A stretch of DNA of 64,000 nt from Angiostrongylus vasorum (Eukaryota; Nematoda; Chromadorea; Rhabditida; Metastrongylidae): NCBI GenBank assembly GCA_018806985.1, contig JADANN010000443.1, forward strand, positions 3,904,667-3,968,666, in the 5' to 3' direction. A program made the translations under genes and the position numbers. Below, in pieces: positions 13,101 to 24,800 of the stretch. The notes beneath the pieces were generated by a model that was not told the DNA's origin, did not search any database, and saw nothing but the letters and a program-made list of their open reading frames with translations. Position 1 is the first letter of the stretch. Each line of letters opens with the position of its first letter.

Positions 13101-16100
13101 GGAATACGAACAATTTTTTCGTCAGCTAAGAACTTTCTGATTTTTTGGTAATAAGAAACAAATTTTTTTAATGACTAGAGGATTTAAAAGCGTGATGCAC
13201 ATGACAGGATTCTAGAAGAGATTTTGCTTTATCATTCTACTGTCACTATCTGTCACTCACTGACACGTACGTTACTATTTAGAATGTGTTAGTATGGTAC
13301 ACCATGCAATCACATTGCTACTAGCATTTAGAAGTGTTTGGCAGCTTATATTGAATCCACCCCGGTACCCTTTATATCCGCGCATTCCGTACAATAACTC
13401 TTTCTACTAAAGTGAAATAATAATTAACTGTTGATCAAATTACCGGCCAATGAACTTTTCTTAAGAAACCTGCAGTACCTAAATGGGTTAGAAATGCTAC
13501 CAAATATCCCAAACACGAATCTGTATGGCTAATTTTCCCTATTTTACCTTTTCAATACTAACCAATTAATGAATAAGTGATAAAACAGATAAAAAATTAT
13601 GATAAGACAATCGTATTCCAGTACTAGAGTCAACTGGTGTGATAAGAACCTATGGAATGATTTCTGCATAATTTCCAAATATTAATAGAAAGATTCTGTT
13701 ACTCTGGTAGTAGAAGTGTGAAAATATTGGCAGGAGAACTTCCACGTAAACATAAAGTGTTGGGTTGCTAATCGTATGAATTGCTAAAGTTTTCTGGAAG
13801 CTAAATATGTCGCATATTTCTCGATTTGAAGGAAACCTTGAATTCTCTTCTCAGGAAAGCGCTCATAGAAGATTGGGTAATAAGGATGTTCCTATCCAAC
13901 TCATAAATATACTTCTCAATATTTCGTTAGGAGGTGAAACTTCTATATTTCACATAAAATATTTTCTATCTTTTTAGACAGCAGCGCTTTCTTTGCACCA
14001 GCTGTATATCATTCTGGAAAATCTTCACCTATTGCCCATTATACACTAACATGTACAGTAACTGCTGTTATGTTACCTAGCTTCATTTCGGAATCGCACT
14101 TTTTCTGAGTGCAGGCTATCTGCATTCGTAAATTACTCTTCGTACGAGTTTTGGTTTACTTTTAGGTTCAACTGAGTACGTTTAAGGTACGAGCAGAGCA
14201 AACAATACGAAGTACGGCATGGCATGAGCTAACAACGAGCAGTAGTACCGGAAACTAGAGCGGAAAAAACATACTGTAGAAAATGGATGAGCAGCAACTA
14301 TATAACCTTTACTTTTCTAAACGCTTCGCATTTATAACACCAATCATTAACCACGTGTAAAAACAATTATGTTTTTCACACCACATTCACAGATACCATT
14401 CAGTCATTTCGGTCAAAAGCCTGTAATCAAGTAGCAGCATCACACTTCACATAGGTGGAGCAAAGTAATCCGCAGTTCCTACCTATGTTGACGAAAAGAT
14501 GATCGGGGATGTTACCGCATATGCCAAGATGTCGAAACTCAAGTAAATTAGTGATCCGCGTCTTAATGACAATCCCTGAGCAAAAGCTGTCAACACCTAG
14601 GTTTCGTCCAGTGACAAGAGCACAACATGATGAATGCCAAGCCAATGATTAAAGAAAACAGTGAAAAAAAGCCATGTTTCCGTGTCCTTTGAAATAGTAG
14701 GTCTAACTGATCCCACTTTGACATTATTGAGCCAAATTGCTGATGCCATTTCAATCCTCTCAATCCTTGTCAAGAGAACATGTGGTAAAACTGGATGATT
14801 TAAAACAGCAGAGCCATGAAGTGTAGATAGTACATGACGACAGTATGTTGAAGATTATCACACTACTGATTGTTATCTACGTACGAATGAGGTTTCACAG
14901 CTATAAAAATACCTAGGCATCTCATGAAACGGCCTTTTTTGCGCACACTTACCATCTTCCGTTGAGCTTTTGCATCCATCTCCTTAATTATGTAATGTGT
15001 CAGTGGGGTAGGTTGGACAGCAGAGGCTAAAAAACAGCAACGATCACGAAGTAATTGCCAATTATTATTTCGTGCCCCAAATAAACAACAGATGCTAGAA
15101 AATCGCAGGTTTAAATGTCCCAATCTTTCCTTTTTCTTCTTAATCTTTTTTGTTCACGGTAGGGTAAAAATAAGGATAAAGGATAAAGATCTTGGCGTTG
15201 ATCAACCCTGAGGGATGCACCATGCATTCGACTTCACTAAGTATCGGTGGAGGTGATTGAATGCATATCTGGCCTTTACAATGACCAGCGGTGGCCTACC
15301 GATGTATCGAGCCAGTGTTGCTATCTTCCCAGACAAGTGTGGTACCAATTTTTCCGACCTCGGAGGCATGCAGCGCTTAGTGAGGCACGGTGCAGGGACC
15401 GATCCAATGTGTATTGAAGGATGCCTCCGACCACTGCACCACACGCGGATGTGCATGGCAGGGTCTCAGTTAAAGTTTAACCACAGGGTACTAAGATATG
15501 ACCAAAATTCGAAACTTCAAGAGGGCTTCGAACCCCTCGACTAACCTTATCGGGGGTTCACGTGCTATCCACCACCACAACGGAGGTCCCTGCTTGGGTT
15601 CCCTCTCAGCCACGTTTTTACTCGATCAGGGGCTATCAGCAATCACCGACAACAGGAATGATCTAGGGAGCAAAACCGTTACTGGATTCAATGTTCTACG
15701 TTTCTATTTTCCGCTTTCCAAGCTCAGCTGAAGTCCCGAGTTTGAGTAATATCTCAGCATTTCTGTGGTTGTGCTTGAAACTGTGGAATTATTTGCCTAA
15801 AAGTCTTAGGAAGAAAGGAAGCAGCGTTCAGCAATGATCAACCTTGTGTCATGCGCCATTACCAATTTGTCAACCCTGAAGGGATGGACCGCTTGGTGAG
15901 GTCGGAGCGCAAGATGGAACATATGACCATGTGCGTATTACAGGGCACCTTTAACCACTGCTCAACGGGCACCCCCGCTAAAAAAAAGTCCACGAAACAA
16001 ACTCGTGGTGCAAATCCCAGAACCGACTTTCAGTTAAGCCATTCGTTGACGAATAAATCATTGTTTTCTTTATGAGCCGACACGAGGTTGTTATTACACT

Positions 16101-19100
16101 ATTTATTCACAATAGACGTCTCGACTGTTTCACCTTTTTCAGAGTCCGGAAAGGTTAATTTGAATCTACTCAGTCGAACTTCCATAACCTCAACCAAGAA
16201 AAACTGAGCAGATTGCGTGTCAATTTCACCTCTCTAGGCTCTGATGAAGGCTAGGTGGTCGGACCATCAGCTATTTGTGAATAGACAATGTAACAACAGC
16301 TTCATGTATGCTCATCGAGAAAATAGCGAATTACTAAATTCAAACCTTTTGCATCTATTTTCAACTGTTGAGCGTGCAGTAATTGCTCGTCTAGAGATAG
16401 CCTAGCCATTTCGTACTCAACTTCGAGGTCATGCATGAACTGTTTGTATTCAACTTCATTTTCAATCGTGCCACATTTAGGATCTTTCGACACTTCACTT
16501 CGAGGTTTACGTGGTACTCGATCATTAGCTGTTAATTCAACCACTGCGATGGAGTGGTTACCTACAAAACATTGTCTCCCTAAATCTATGCCTCCGCTAT
16601 TATATCTCTTATTAACTTCGTGATGTTATGAATGTACTATAAGCACATTGTGAGTACACGAATTCTCATACCGTTCGCGTCAACAAAGCGATAACCATTC
16701 CAACGTCGACTGAACTCCAATACTTCCGAGTTTTTTACGAACGTGAAATAGCATCGAGAATAGGCATACGGCTCCATTCTTAAAAATCCCGAATCAATTT
16801 CGCTCGTTAGAAGAATTTTCGTTATTCCATTTTTTGAATGCTAACTGTATTGACGTCAACATATAAGTAGATAACACGTAAATTTTTAAAGAATGACTGA
16901 GAAGCATGTGCGTCTGAATTTGCTTCTGGGCATTGTGAGCCTTCCCCTTTATTATTAATATTGACCATTTTTATTCGGCTATGCTTCCTCTTTTTCAACG
17001 AAATCTACCTCTTAGAGGGATCTCATACAGCTTAATCGCCAGACGATATAGCGCGCCCCAGGTGGTGAACAGGATGTTAACCGCGGAGAAAAAAGCGACC
17101 ATATGCTTTCCTGACATGCAGATGAATCCAGAATACGGACCCCATGCTCCTTCACCGCTTGGTTTAGCACACACCTTCTATGTCTAGGGAGAACGAATTC
17201 ATGCATGCGCGTGTGGAAGTGTTCTCGTTTAGGGCAGATTTTATTCTACGAGTCAATTTACCCAACAGCCTGCAATAAAGTGACAGAGCAGTAAATGGGA
17301 GGTGGTTATGAGTAGCTTTCATCAAATAAACTTCGCGTCCGCTCCAAAAGAGACTGACAAGCTACCAGTGAGTATACCCAGCTCTCCTGTTCAGAGTCAG
17401 CAAACAGCAAAACAAACGGGACTCAATCCCCTGACCTCGAAAGAGCCCCCGATTCGGCAGTGTTGGGTAGGGATGAGTACGGAGAGGCTGCTAAAATCTC
17501 AGCGCCACTCTAGGCTGCGTAAACCGCAAAGGACTAAGGTGACGATTTGTGCCTAGAATGCACGCTCATTTGCATCTGCATTTCTCGATGCAAGGCTTGA
17601 TCATGCAGGCGAACAGGACAGGGTAGGACGGCATAGAAATGGTTGATACAAGAAAACACCGCTCATTTAACGCTATATATTATGCCGGAGAAGAACTGTC
17701 CCTCGGAACATGCGACAGCAGAGGAGTCGGCGGCCTCGGCGTTCTCGTCAACACCAGTTTGTCCATGAACATGATTCATTCGAACAACTAACAACCGGAA
17801 TTGGACGTGTACGATTGAAGAGATGTGGATCAATACCAGCTTTGACAATCTTCGTTGTTTACGCACTGACATCAAACTATGATAAAGAACAAGTCGAAGC
17901 GTTCTATGTGGACCTGGAAAAGCTCTACAGAGAAGACCATGCATTATTAGAGGTCATCATTGGAGATTTTAACGCTGGGTCTGGACCCAGAGGGAATATC
18001 AGAAGAACGCCACATTGGGAGCGACGGATTAGAATAGAACGAGCGAGCAGCGTGAGCGGCTGTCTGAGTTTATCGTAACGACCAAGACCATCCATGGTAA
18101 CTCGCAATTCCACAATGCTTAACATTGGATGCGGAAATCTCCCAGTGGAGAGTACTATAACAAAATAGACCATATCATAGTAAATCTAAGGTTTTTCCTA
18201 ACCGAAGTTTTTCCAAAATTTTGCATGGAATCAAAGCATTATATCCTTCGTGCCAGATTCCACTTCTCATAGAAAGGAAAACTAGCCGCTAAATTAAAAA
18301 AATCAAAGTCCCAAAACCAATAAAAACTAAGATTTATTCAATTCATTAGTAGGTTGTCGGGAAGTCAAAACAGTCAAAAATCAATGGTGCCGTTCTATAC
18401 AACAAACTGTAGAGGATAAGATGGGCAGGACAAGTAATGCTATAAATGACAACCGATAGATAGGAGCCATTACCGACTAGATTCGTCGCGATGTCGATAG
18501 CACAGCAAGAAGACCACCGACCTGATGGTCAGAGTTCTTCACGGATTCCTAGAGCGCGCACAACCCACTGGGCAACGCTTGCAAACGAGGAGAAATGGAC
18601 GATTTACTGGAGCCCACCTGACCCAAACGACGAACAACAGGAGGCAGGTGACCGGCGACTGTTTCAACACTCTTCTCTTAACGTTCAATTCATTTTTGCC
18701 TTTGGGAGTTATTAAAGCCTATGGAAAGCTACTGATCGCCTTGATGGAAACGAAGTCTACTGCAGCAATTGCAACAAGGCGTAAACCTCATTTAAAACGG
18801 CCTAGAAGATTAAGGAGCCACAGATAGAAGGAAACGTTTACATGAAGAGAAAACCCAGTTGTCATCGTACCGTGGATCCTAGACTGATCGGTGGAATAGA
18901 AGATTACGATAGGATTAGTCCAAACGATGCCATAGCCTTGCTGGCATAATGTTTCAATGGAAAAAAAAGCCCATTGAGCGAAAAAAAAAGATATGCGAAT
19001 TGCCCAAATCATAGTAGTGCGCCATTTGGAAGGTGTCTCGTGGTCAGATGAGAATTTTATAGTTCAATTCGCTCATATTCGAGAAAAAAGAACAATTAGA

Positions 19101-20094
19101 TCGAAGTTGAAACGATCTCAAAGAAGTTAAATTCTCAAGAAGTCACTGTTTCCAAAAACAATGTTGGTCTAAGGAAATCACTGGAAATAAGAAAATCACT
19201 GTTTTCAGCAATAAAAAAAAGTGGAGATTAACCCAGATTTATTAGCGCAGTTTTCTTAGGGAAACATCTTCCCCTTGAAAAAAGGAAAACATCAGTATGA
19301 CCATTCAACAAGAGTCGGTACCGGCCCATGGATCGAAAAACGACGATCACGGATCAACAATCAATCCTTGCGTGACACCCACTAAGGATCTCGACCGAAG
19401 TTAAATCCGCCCAAAGAAGAAACTAAAGAATAAGAAACCACAGACTTGAACCACCAGCTCATGGAGCTTACTCAAACTGTCCGTAAATTGCTAGCAACGC
19501 GTATAGAAACGTGGAAACTATATGGTGGTTGCAGACTTGCCTCAAATCCAAAGGGAGGTCATTTCGAACACTTTAAGCAAATTCGGTTTTTACGTTTTTA
19601 CGTGTTCTTGCGTTGCAAGAGTAATAAACCTCAAAAAAATATGTATAAGAAAAACCAAGAGCTCCTCATTATGCCCATACTTCTCGAACAGCATGTAAAC
19701 TGTTAACAGAAGTGTTCCACAAAACCTGGTCCACAACTTCTAATTGGACCACAGCTCAAACTCAAGGCAACTTACTCCTTATCGGCAGGAACAAAATAGG
19801 TATAGATTGACGGTGGTGTCTGTCCAAGCTTTGCGATTAGGTCTACTTCTGTCATATCACGTGGAAGACGCCTCAGAACAACCTAAGGATTTTTCTTTTT
19901 TGCAAAGCATTTTCAAAGTCGGGAAGACAAAACACTTCTGCTTTGAATGACAACAGAAAAGCTTTAACAGGGAAAAAATCTGTCATCTCAAGACAAACAA
20001 CTGCTCCAAGACTAGATAAATCCGCACCTGAGAAAAAAAAACTCACCTTCGTTCCCTTTGGTGCATTCGATTTTTCCTTTTCTGTCGTACACAT
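10111..20094 (-). CDS. smg-4: UPF3/SMG-4 nonsense-mediated mRNA decay factor, 10 exons
   Basis: UPF3 links the exon-junction complex to UPF2/UPF1 during nonsense-mediated decay. Exons on the minus strand: 20094-20047, 19882-19776, 16778-16672, 16561-16346, 15026-14953, 11345-11188, 11100-10886, 10606-10487, 10421-10272, 10160-10111. They sum to 1245 bp, exactly 414 codons plus TGA, with every junction phase consistent. Residues about 17-160 form the UPF3 RRM-like domain: VVLRRLPRDMTE is the RNP-like first strand, YAYSRCYFTFVKN a later strand, and CGTIENEVEYKQFM matches the conserved segment after it in human UPF3. Residues about 185-235 carry RGWGPRSRTL, resembling the exon-junction-binding motif of UPF3B. 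About 180 Lys/Arg/Ser-rich residues follow. Introns 2 and 5 exceed 2.9 kb and hold LINE and SINE debris. Exons 3 and 9 use unusual TTTTAAG acceptors. The start ATG is the first in frame. Family assignment rests on remembered human UPF3. Confidence 0.9.
11346..14952 (-). other. smg-4: intron 5 of smg-4
   Basis: 3.6-kb intron. Apart from a SINE tail at 11755, nothing is recognised; one leucine-rich open stretch near 14440-14600 does not join in phase and is not accepted as coding. Confidence 0.7.
11755..11812 (-). repeat. SINE family 1 tail fragment
   Basis: Only the last 55 bp remain (ATAAAGGATAAAGGATAAGG on the plus strand, with a duplicated GGATAA unit). It sits in intron 5 of smg-4. Confidence 0.6.
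15169..15449 (-). repeat. SINE family 1 copy
   Basis: Nearly complete copy with a duplicated AAGGATA end, the shared core and the tRNA-like head (CCACTGCACCACACGCG on the plus strand). It is in intron 4 of smg-4. Confidence 0.75.
15466..15690 (-). repeat. SINE family 2 copy
   Basis: On the minus strand the element runs from about 15690 through GTGGTGGATAGCACGTGAAC and a B-box-like GGGTTCGAAGCC to a CCCTGTGG-type end. It abuts the preceding family-1 copy, so one probably inserted beside the other. Confidence 0.55.
15850..15976 (-). repeat. diverged SINE family 1 fragment
   Basis: Keeps ATGCGCCAT, a core relic (TTTGTCAACCCTGAAGGGAT) and a tRNA-like end near 15955-15976. The central part is deleted. 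Confidence 0.45.
17480..18680 (+). mobile_element. internally deleted RTE-type LINE (endonuclease plus 3' end)
   Basis: The 17690-18180 part encodes a degenerate endonuclease of RTE retrotransposons, with a GDFNAGSGP catalytic-type motif near 17968 and IFVVYALTSNYD before it. After about 18370 the sequence jumps to the LINE C-terminal end (ARTTHWATLANEEKWTIYW). The reverse transcriptase between them is missing and several frames are needed, so it is dead. It lies in intron 2 of smg-4, opposite to the gene. Confidence 0.8.
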
Positions 20095-20573
20095 GAAATC
20101 TTCTCTAACGTCCAAACCTATGAAGTTCAATAACTCAATTCTCTCTGAGATATTACATATACAAATCAAATCCCAAAGATACAATATCCAGTACAAGCAA
20201 AAAAAAAAACATTCGTGAAACACCAGAATGAGCCTAACCAAGCCTTTGTGGCAATCCACGCTAGTATAACTTCGCAAACGTTCACCTTTTAGAATAACCA
20301 AACATGTATTACGTTATTTTTTAAAGAATATATGGGCGGAAGCATACTTTTCAAATGACCACATATGTCAACATATTGTTAAGAAAATGTCACTTCACAC
20401 ATATTTTTCTTATTCTTCTTCTTTGATTATCTCCCTCTCCCACCTTTCCTCACACTCTCCTTCCCTAAGTGACTACTCTCTCGCAATGATGAAGGACCTC
20501 ACACAAAAACTGTGGCCGAAGTAGTATTTCTAGAGTGAACGGTATCCATTGCCAGCTACGACTCGCTATGGGA

Positions 20574-20850
20574 ATAAATGAATGGCCTTACAACTACAAA
20601 GATGCTGAGATAATTTCAAAACTCCAGACCGCAGGTGCTTGCGGTGGGGAACGAACACGGGACAGATGAAACGAAGAACCCAAATGGTATGGTGGTGATT
20701 GCGTTAGTCTCCCGAATTGGTAACAGCGCGTACGCGCCCCCACCAGAACACCTGCGGTCCGGAGTTTCGAAAATATCTCAGCATCACTGCGGTTGGATCA
20801 CACATAATACCCTACCGTGAAAAATTGTAAAAGGCAGTAAATAAAAAATT
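20574..20850. repeat. two SINE family 2 copies in inverted orientation
   Basis: A minus-strand partial copy (20574-20660, ending ACCGCAGGTGCTTGCGGTGG) is followed by a plus-strand copy (about 20650-20850) with ACACCTGCGGTCCGGAGTTT and CACATAATACCCTACCGTGA. The pair lies in the spacer between rha-1 and smg-4. Confidence 0.7.
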
Positions 20851-21082
20851 AACGTTGTGAATGGACTTACATCAGTCTAGTCAATTCACTCAATGTGATT
20901 AGGTTACGTGTGCCAGCGATGATATTAAAGGCCAATTTATTATACCGTTCATTTTTATCCTCGCATCTATTTACTACTTACATTTGGACACAGTGTTACC
21001 TACTACTTACCCGAGTTCGAAAAAACCTTAAACTGGAGCAAAAAGAAATGCAAATATTGCTAAACAAAGTTTCAGAAACGTG

Positions 21083-21310
21083 CATTCATTCGACTTCATT
21101 AAGCATCGTTGGAGCTGGTCGAACGCAATCTGGTCTTTACAATGACTTGCAGTGGCATACCGATGTATCGAGCCAGTGTTGCTATCCTCCCACACAACCT
21201 ATGGTACAAATCTGCCGACCCCGGAGGGATGGAGGGCTTGGTGTGCCAGGAGGATCGATCCCATGTGTGGGTTGCAGGGCGCCTCCGACTACTGCGCCAC
21301 ACGCGCCCCT
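21083..21310 (-). repeat. SINE family 1 copy lacking its tail
   Basis: Core and tRNA-like head are present up to CTGCGCCACACGCGCCCC. The GGATAAAGC end is missing. It lies between rha-1 and smg-4. Confidence 0.75.
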
Positions 21311-21874
21311 ATATCAAAATTAGATTTATGGAAACTACCAACCGTCATTAAGAAGCAACGTTAAGAAGCAATGTTAGCATCAACTGCACCAAATAATTGT
21401 AGATCAGTCAGAACCATACGACAAAGAAGATGGAAAAGTAGATCGCATCAATAGAAACATAGTTGGGACAATGGATATGGGGCTCAACCGTCACAAACAG
21501 GAAACCATGAAAGCTCTAGAGATGAAAAGATGGATATATTGGATGAGACCGAAAACATGATTTAAAAGACAAAAAACAACGCATTAAACCAGTTTATTTC
21601 AAAAAGCTATGTAACGAAATCCAGCATTCCTGCTTGACTTCGTCATGACAACACTTCACAAAATGACGACTATTTCACTTCTACAACCATGAGAAACAAC
21701 ACTATTGCTACCATTACAATGAAAACCAGAAATATTTGAGATATAAGTCAAATTAAAGACGCATGAGTAATATTATGAAACATTGACTGTACAGATTAAA
21801 ATGACACTGACCAAACAAACTTAAAGAATAAAGTAGTGTCATCTAAAGGTGAAGATAGCCTTTTTAAATAAAAG

Positions 21875-24800
21875 CTACCAACGCTGACCACGTGGTGGAT
21901 AAGGTCTATAGCCTCTCCTTGCTTCAGTTCTACCCCAGTTGGAGTTTCTTACTGGGCCACCACCACTCCTCCAACTCTCTCCGTATCCTTCTGATCGCAT
22001 CAGATCACCTCTTTCTGCTCCATTGAAACCATCTCCTCCGCTATACCAAGCACCTCGTTGCTGACCTTGCCTAACACCATCACCTCCACCTCGCCAATCA
22101 CCACCACCACGGTAGTCTGGAATAGATGAATATTAAAAAGTTTTCAAGAAATGACTAACCTTCCTGAGAAAAAAGCAAAACAAGGGCTTGGGTCGGTGTG
22201 GTAGATAGCACATGAGCCCCCGGAAATGGTACTCGCGGTCTCGAAGCCCAGCCCAGGTTCCGAGTTTTGTTGATATTTCAGCATCCTTGTAGTTGTATTC
22301 CACATAATACCCTGCCAAGTAAGAAGAACAGGCAATAAATAAAAAGTTAGGCATTGTGATTTTCACTACAGCTTCAGCTTGCTTAACTGACTTCGATGCC
22401 GATTTGCGCTCCCCAGACCATTCTCGTTAATGAATGATTACTGACCGCATAACCAGTGAGGACAGGCTGTTCAAGTACCAAGTATCAAGTTAACACAACT
22501 TCCGAGATGCGCTGAATATGATGTATCCTTTGACGGGGACCGAGGTGAAGATCATTGCATCCAACGTATTTCATTTTCAGCAGTTTAGTTCACTGCAGTT
22601 TTTTCTACTGTGATTTGTGTTCAACTGATAGCTCGTTTAACATAAATATTATATCTGGTATAGGTCCTTAAAAGCTGTTCTCCACAACCAGTAATTCACA
22701 GAAAAAATTTTTTAGAAAGGTCCATTAACTGGTGACCTGGCTGACAAGAGGTTACTATTTCACTTCGAATCGCTATGATGAATCATGGTTATGCTGGTGG
22801 TATTTTTCTTCTAAAGCTACTTGACCCCAGCTGTTGCTCGGAATTAAATTTGGATCAGAAGCAATTTCGTTCCTGAGATGCAAAGTATGAAATCCCCTTC
22901 CTCTCCATGGAATTTACCTACACCTTCCGCCTGTACGTAAAAATCTTCATGCATGTTTATGTGGGATAGGCATCCTGGGAGTGCATTCGGACAAAAGCCT
23001 ACAACTGGTGGGTGGAATGTGTACTAGAGGCGGTTGATTACTGTGCTCGCGTTAGCCGTGAGTATTCTCAGAGCACAGGGGTGGGCAGTGGCGGAATTCA
23101 GAAATGTGGGAGTGGTTGAAAAATCACGAAGCTTTTATGGAGCACCATAATTTATAAGTACTATGGCGACAATATTCTCCTGATTCATTGGGCTTACAGA
23201 AGTTTGGTCAATAAGTGAAAAAAAGCAAAAAAAATCTAACCTAGTGTTATCTCAATGGTTCAAGAAAATACGGACTTTTTACAGTAAAGTGAAATGAAGG
23301 TTTATTTTTTAAAAGTGTGGCCAAAATTTGGGTCTACATTGCATACATATCAACGTCGGGACTTGAGAGTTGTGAATTGGCAGACATAGTGCTCTCATAA
23401 ACGTGAAAAACGTGAATACCAAATTTTTAAACAATAAATAAACCACACCAAACATCTTCTATTGAAAAGGTTATGAACCAGTGCAACTTTGACAGTCTTT
23501 AACGTCCACCCCAACATTGGTCTACAACAAGGTGTAGATCGAGGGAATTTACAGGGAGTTAAAACTATACGGAGAACATCAAGCCTTCTGCAATACTATT
23601 ATCGGGGACTTCTACATCAAAAGTAACTCTAAACAACATCTGAAGAAATTCGTATCGACACGAAGAGTAGTATCGAATGAGCATGCCTAAAGACATGTCG
23701 ACCGAGAAAAATCATACCAGCTTAAAACTTGAGAAGCAAAAATGCTATCCTTTTGGAAAAAAGAGCAAAAACGGGCATAATTCAAGGACTGAAATCTCAA
23801 AACCATCATAAATTTTATACCTTACTTGGCCGGGTTATTGGGAAATTGGGAATATGATACGCTCATTAGGGAAAACCGAAAACCTCGAAGTCACCGGCAG
23901 ATGCTTGTCTCCATAACTCATAAGCTTGCTTGTCGTCACGGTACTGGCAGAATTACAAACATCTAATAACTTACGTCTATATTCACAGAGACCCGCATAC
24001 AAGCCACAAAAGACCTCAAGAAGAAAAAATTAGTAGCACTGGGATGAAAATGATAAAAGATAAAGCTTTCAGCGTTGACCAGTCCCTGAGGCGAGCGCCA
24101 TGCATTCGAATTCATTAAAAATCGTTGGAGGTTGTTGAGTGCATATCTGGCTTGCGGTGGCCTGCCGATGCATAGAGCCAGTGCTGTCATCCTCCCAGAC
24201 AAGTCTGGTACCAATGCGCTGCACTGCACGCGCCCCTTCTACGCTAGTACTCGGCTAAGTTACAGGTATTCACCATACCCTTAGGAGGATTCATCAATTA
24301 GAATACGACATCGAGCGGAAATAATCATCCAGTAGCATCCAGTAGTGTATTCGTGAACCTCTGATCTCTTCCATGACTTTCATGTCCACCTGCGTTCATT
24401 TCAGGCTGGGAATGAATATGTCGTCTCTTTAGCTTTTCTTTTCAAACCTGACATGTTCACTCGTTGAAAAAAGTGCAGCGCTCGGTCTATTAAAATTAGA
24501 TCCGGACATCTGAAGAAACAATTGACAGTACTCATACTGGGCGAGCTTGGTCTCGCCAGTATAAGTACTCAACAGACTGGGCGAACTTTTTAGACGCAGA
24601 CCTTCGGCATGTAAGATACCCTGGACATGCTATTTTGCCGGCAAAACCTGCAGAGCAAATGCTAAGGAAAGGAACTTACCCGAAAACATAGCAAACCAAC
24701 AGAATTGAGTTGTTCCACAAAAGAACGACCTACATGACATCGGCAACTATCTGTGAAACCAAACGCTGTTTGTCGTTTACGAAAACTTCACTGGATTCAT

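Noticed and set aside
14427..14800. Leucine-rich minus-strand open stretches inside smg-4 intron 5
   Set aside because: They look protein-like locally, but exon 5 (phase 0) joins exon 6 perfectly without them and no acceptor gives a compatible phase.
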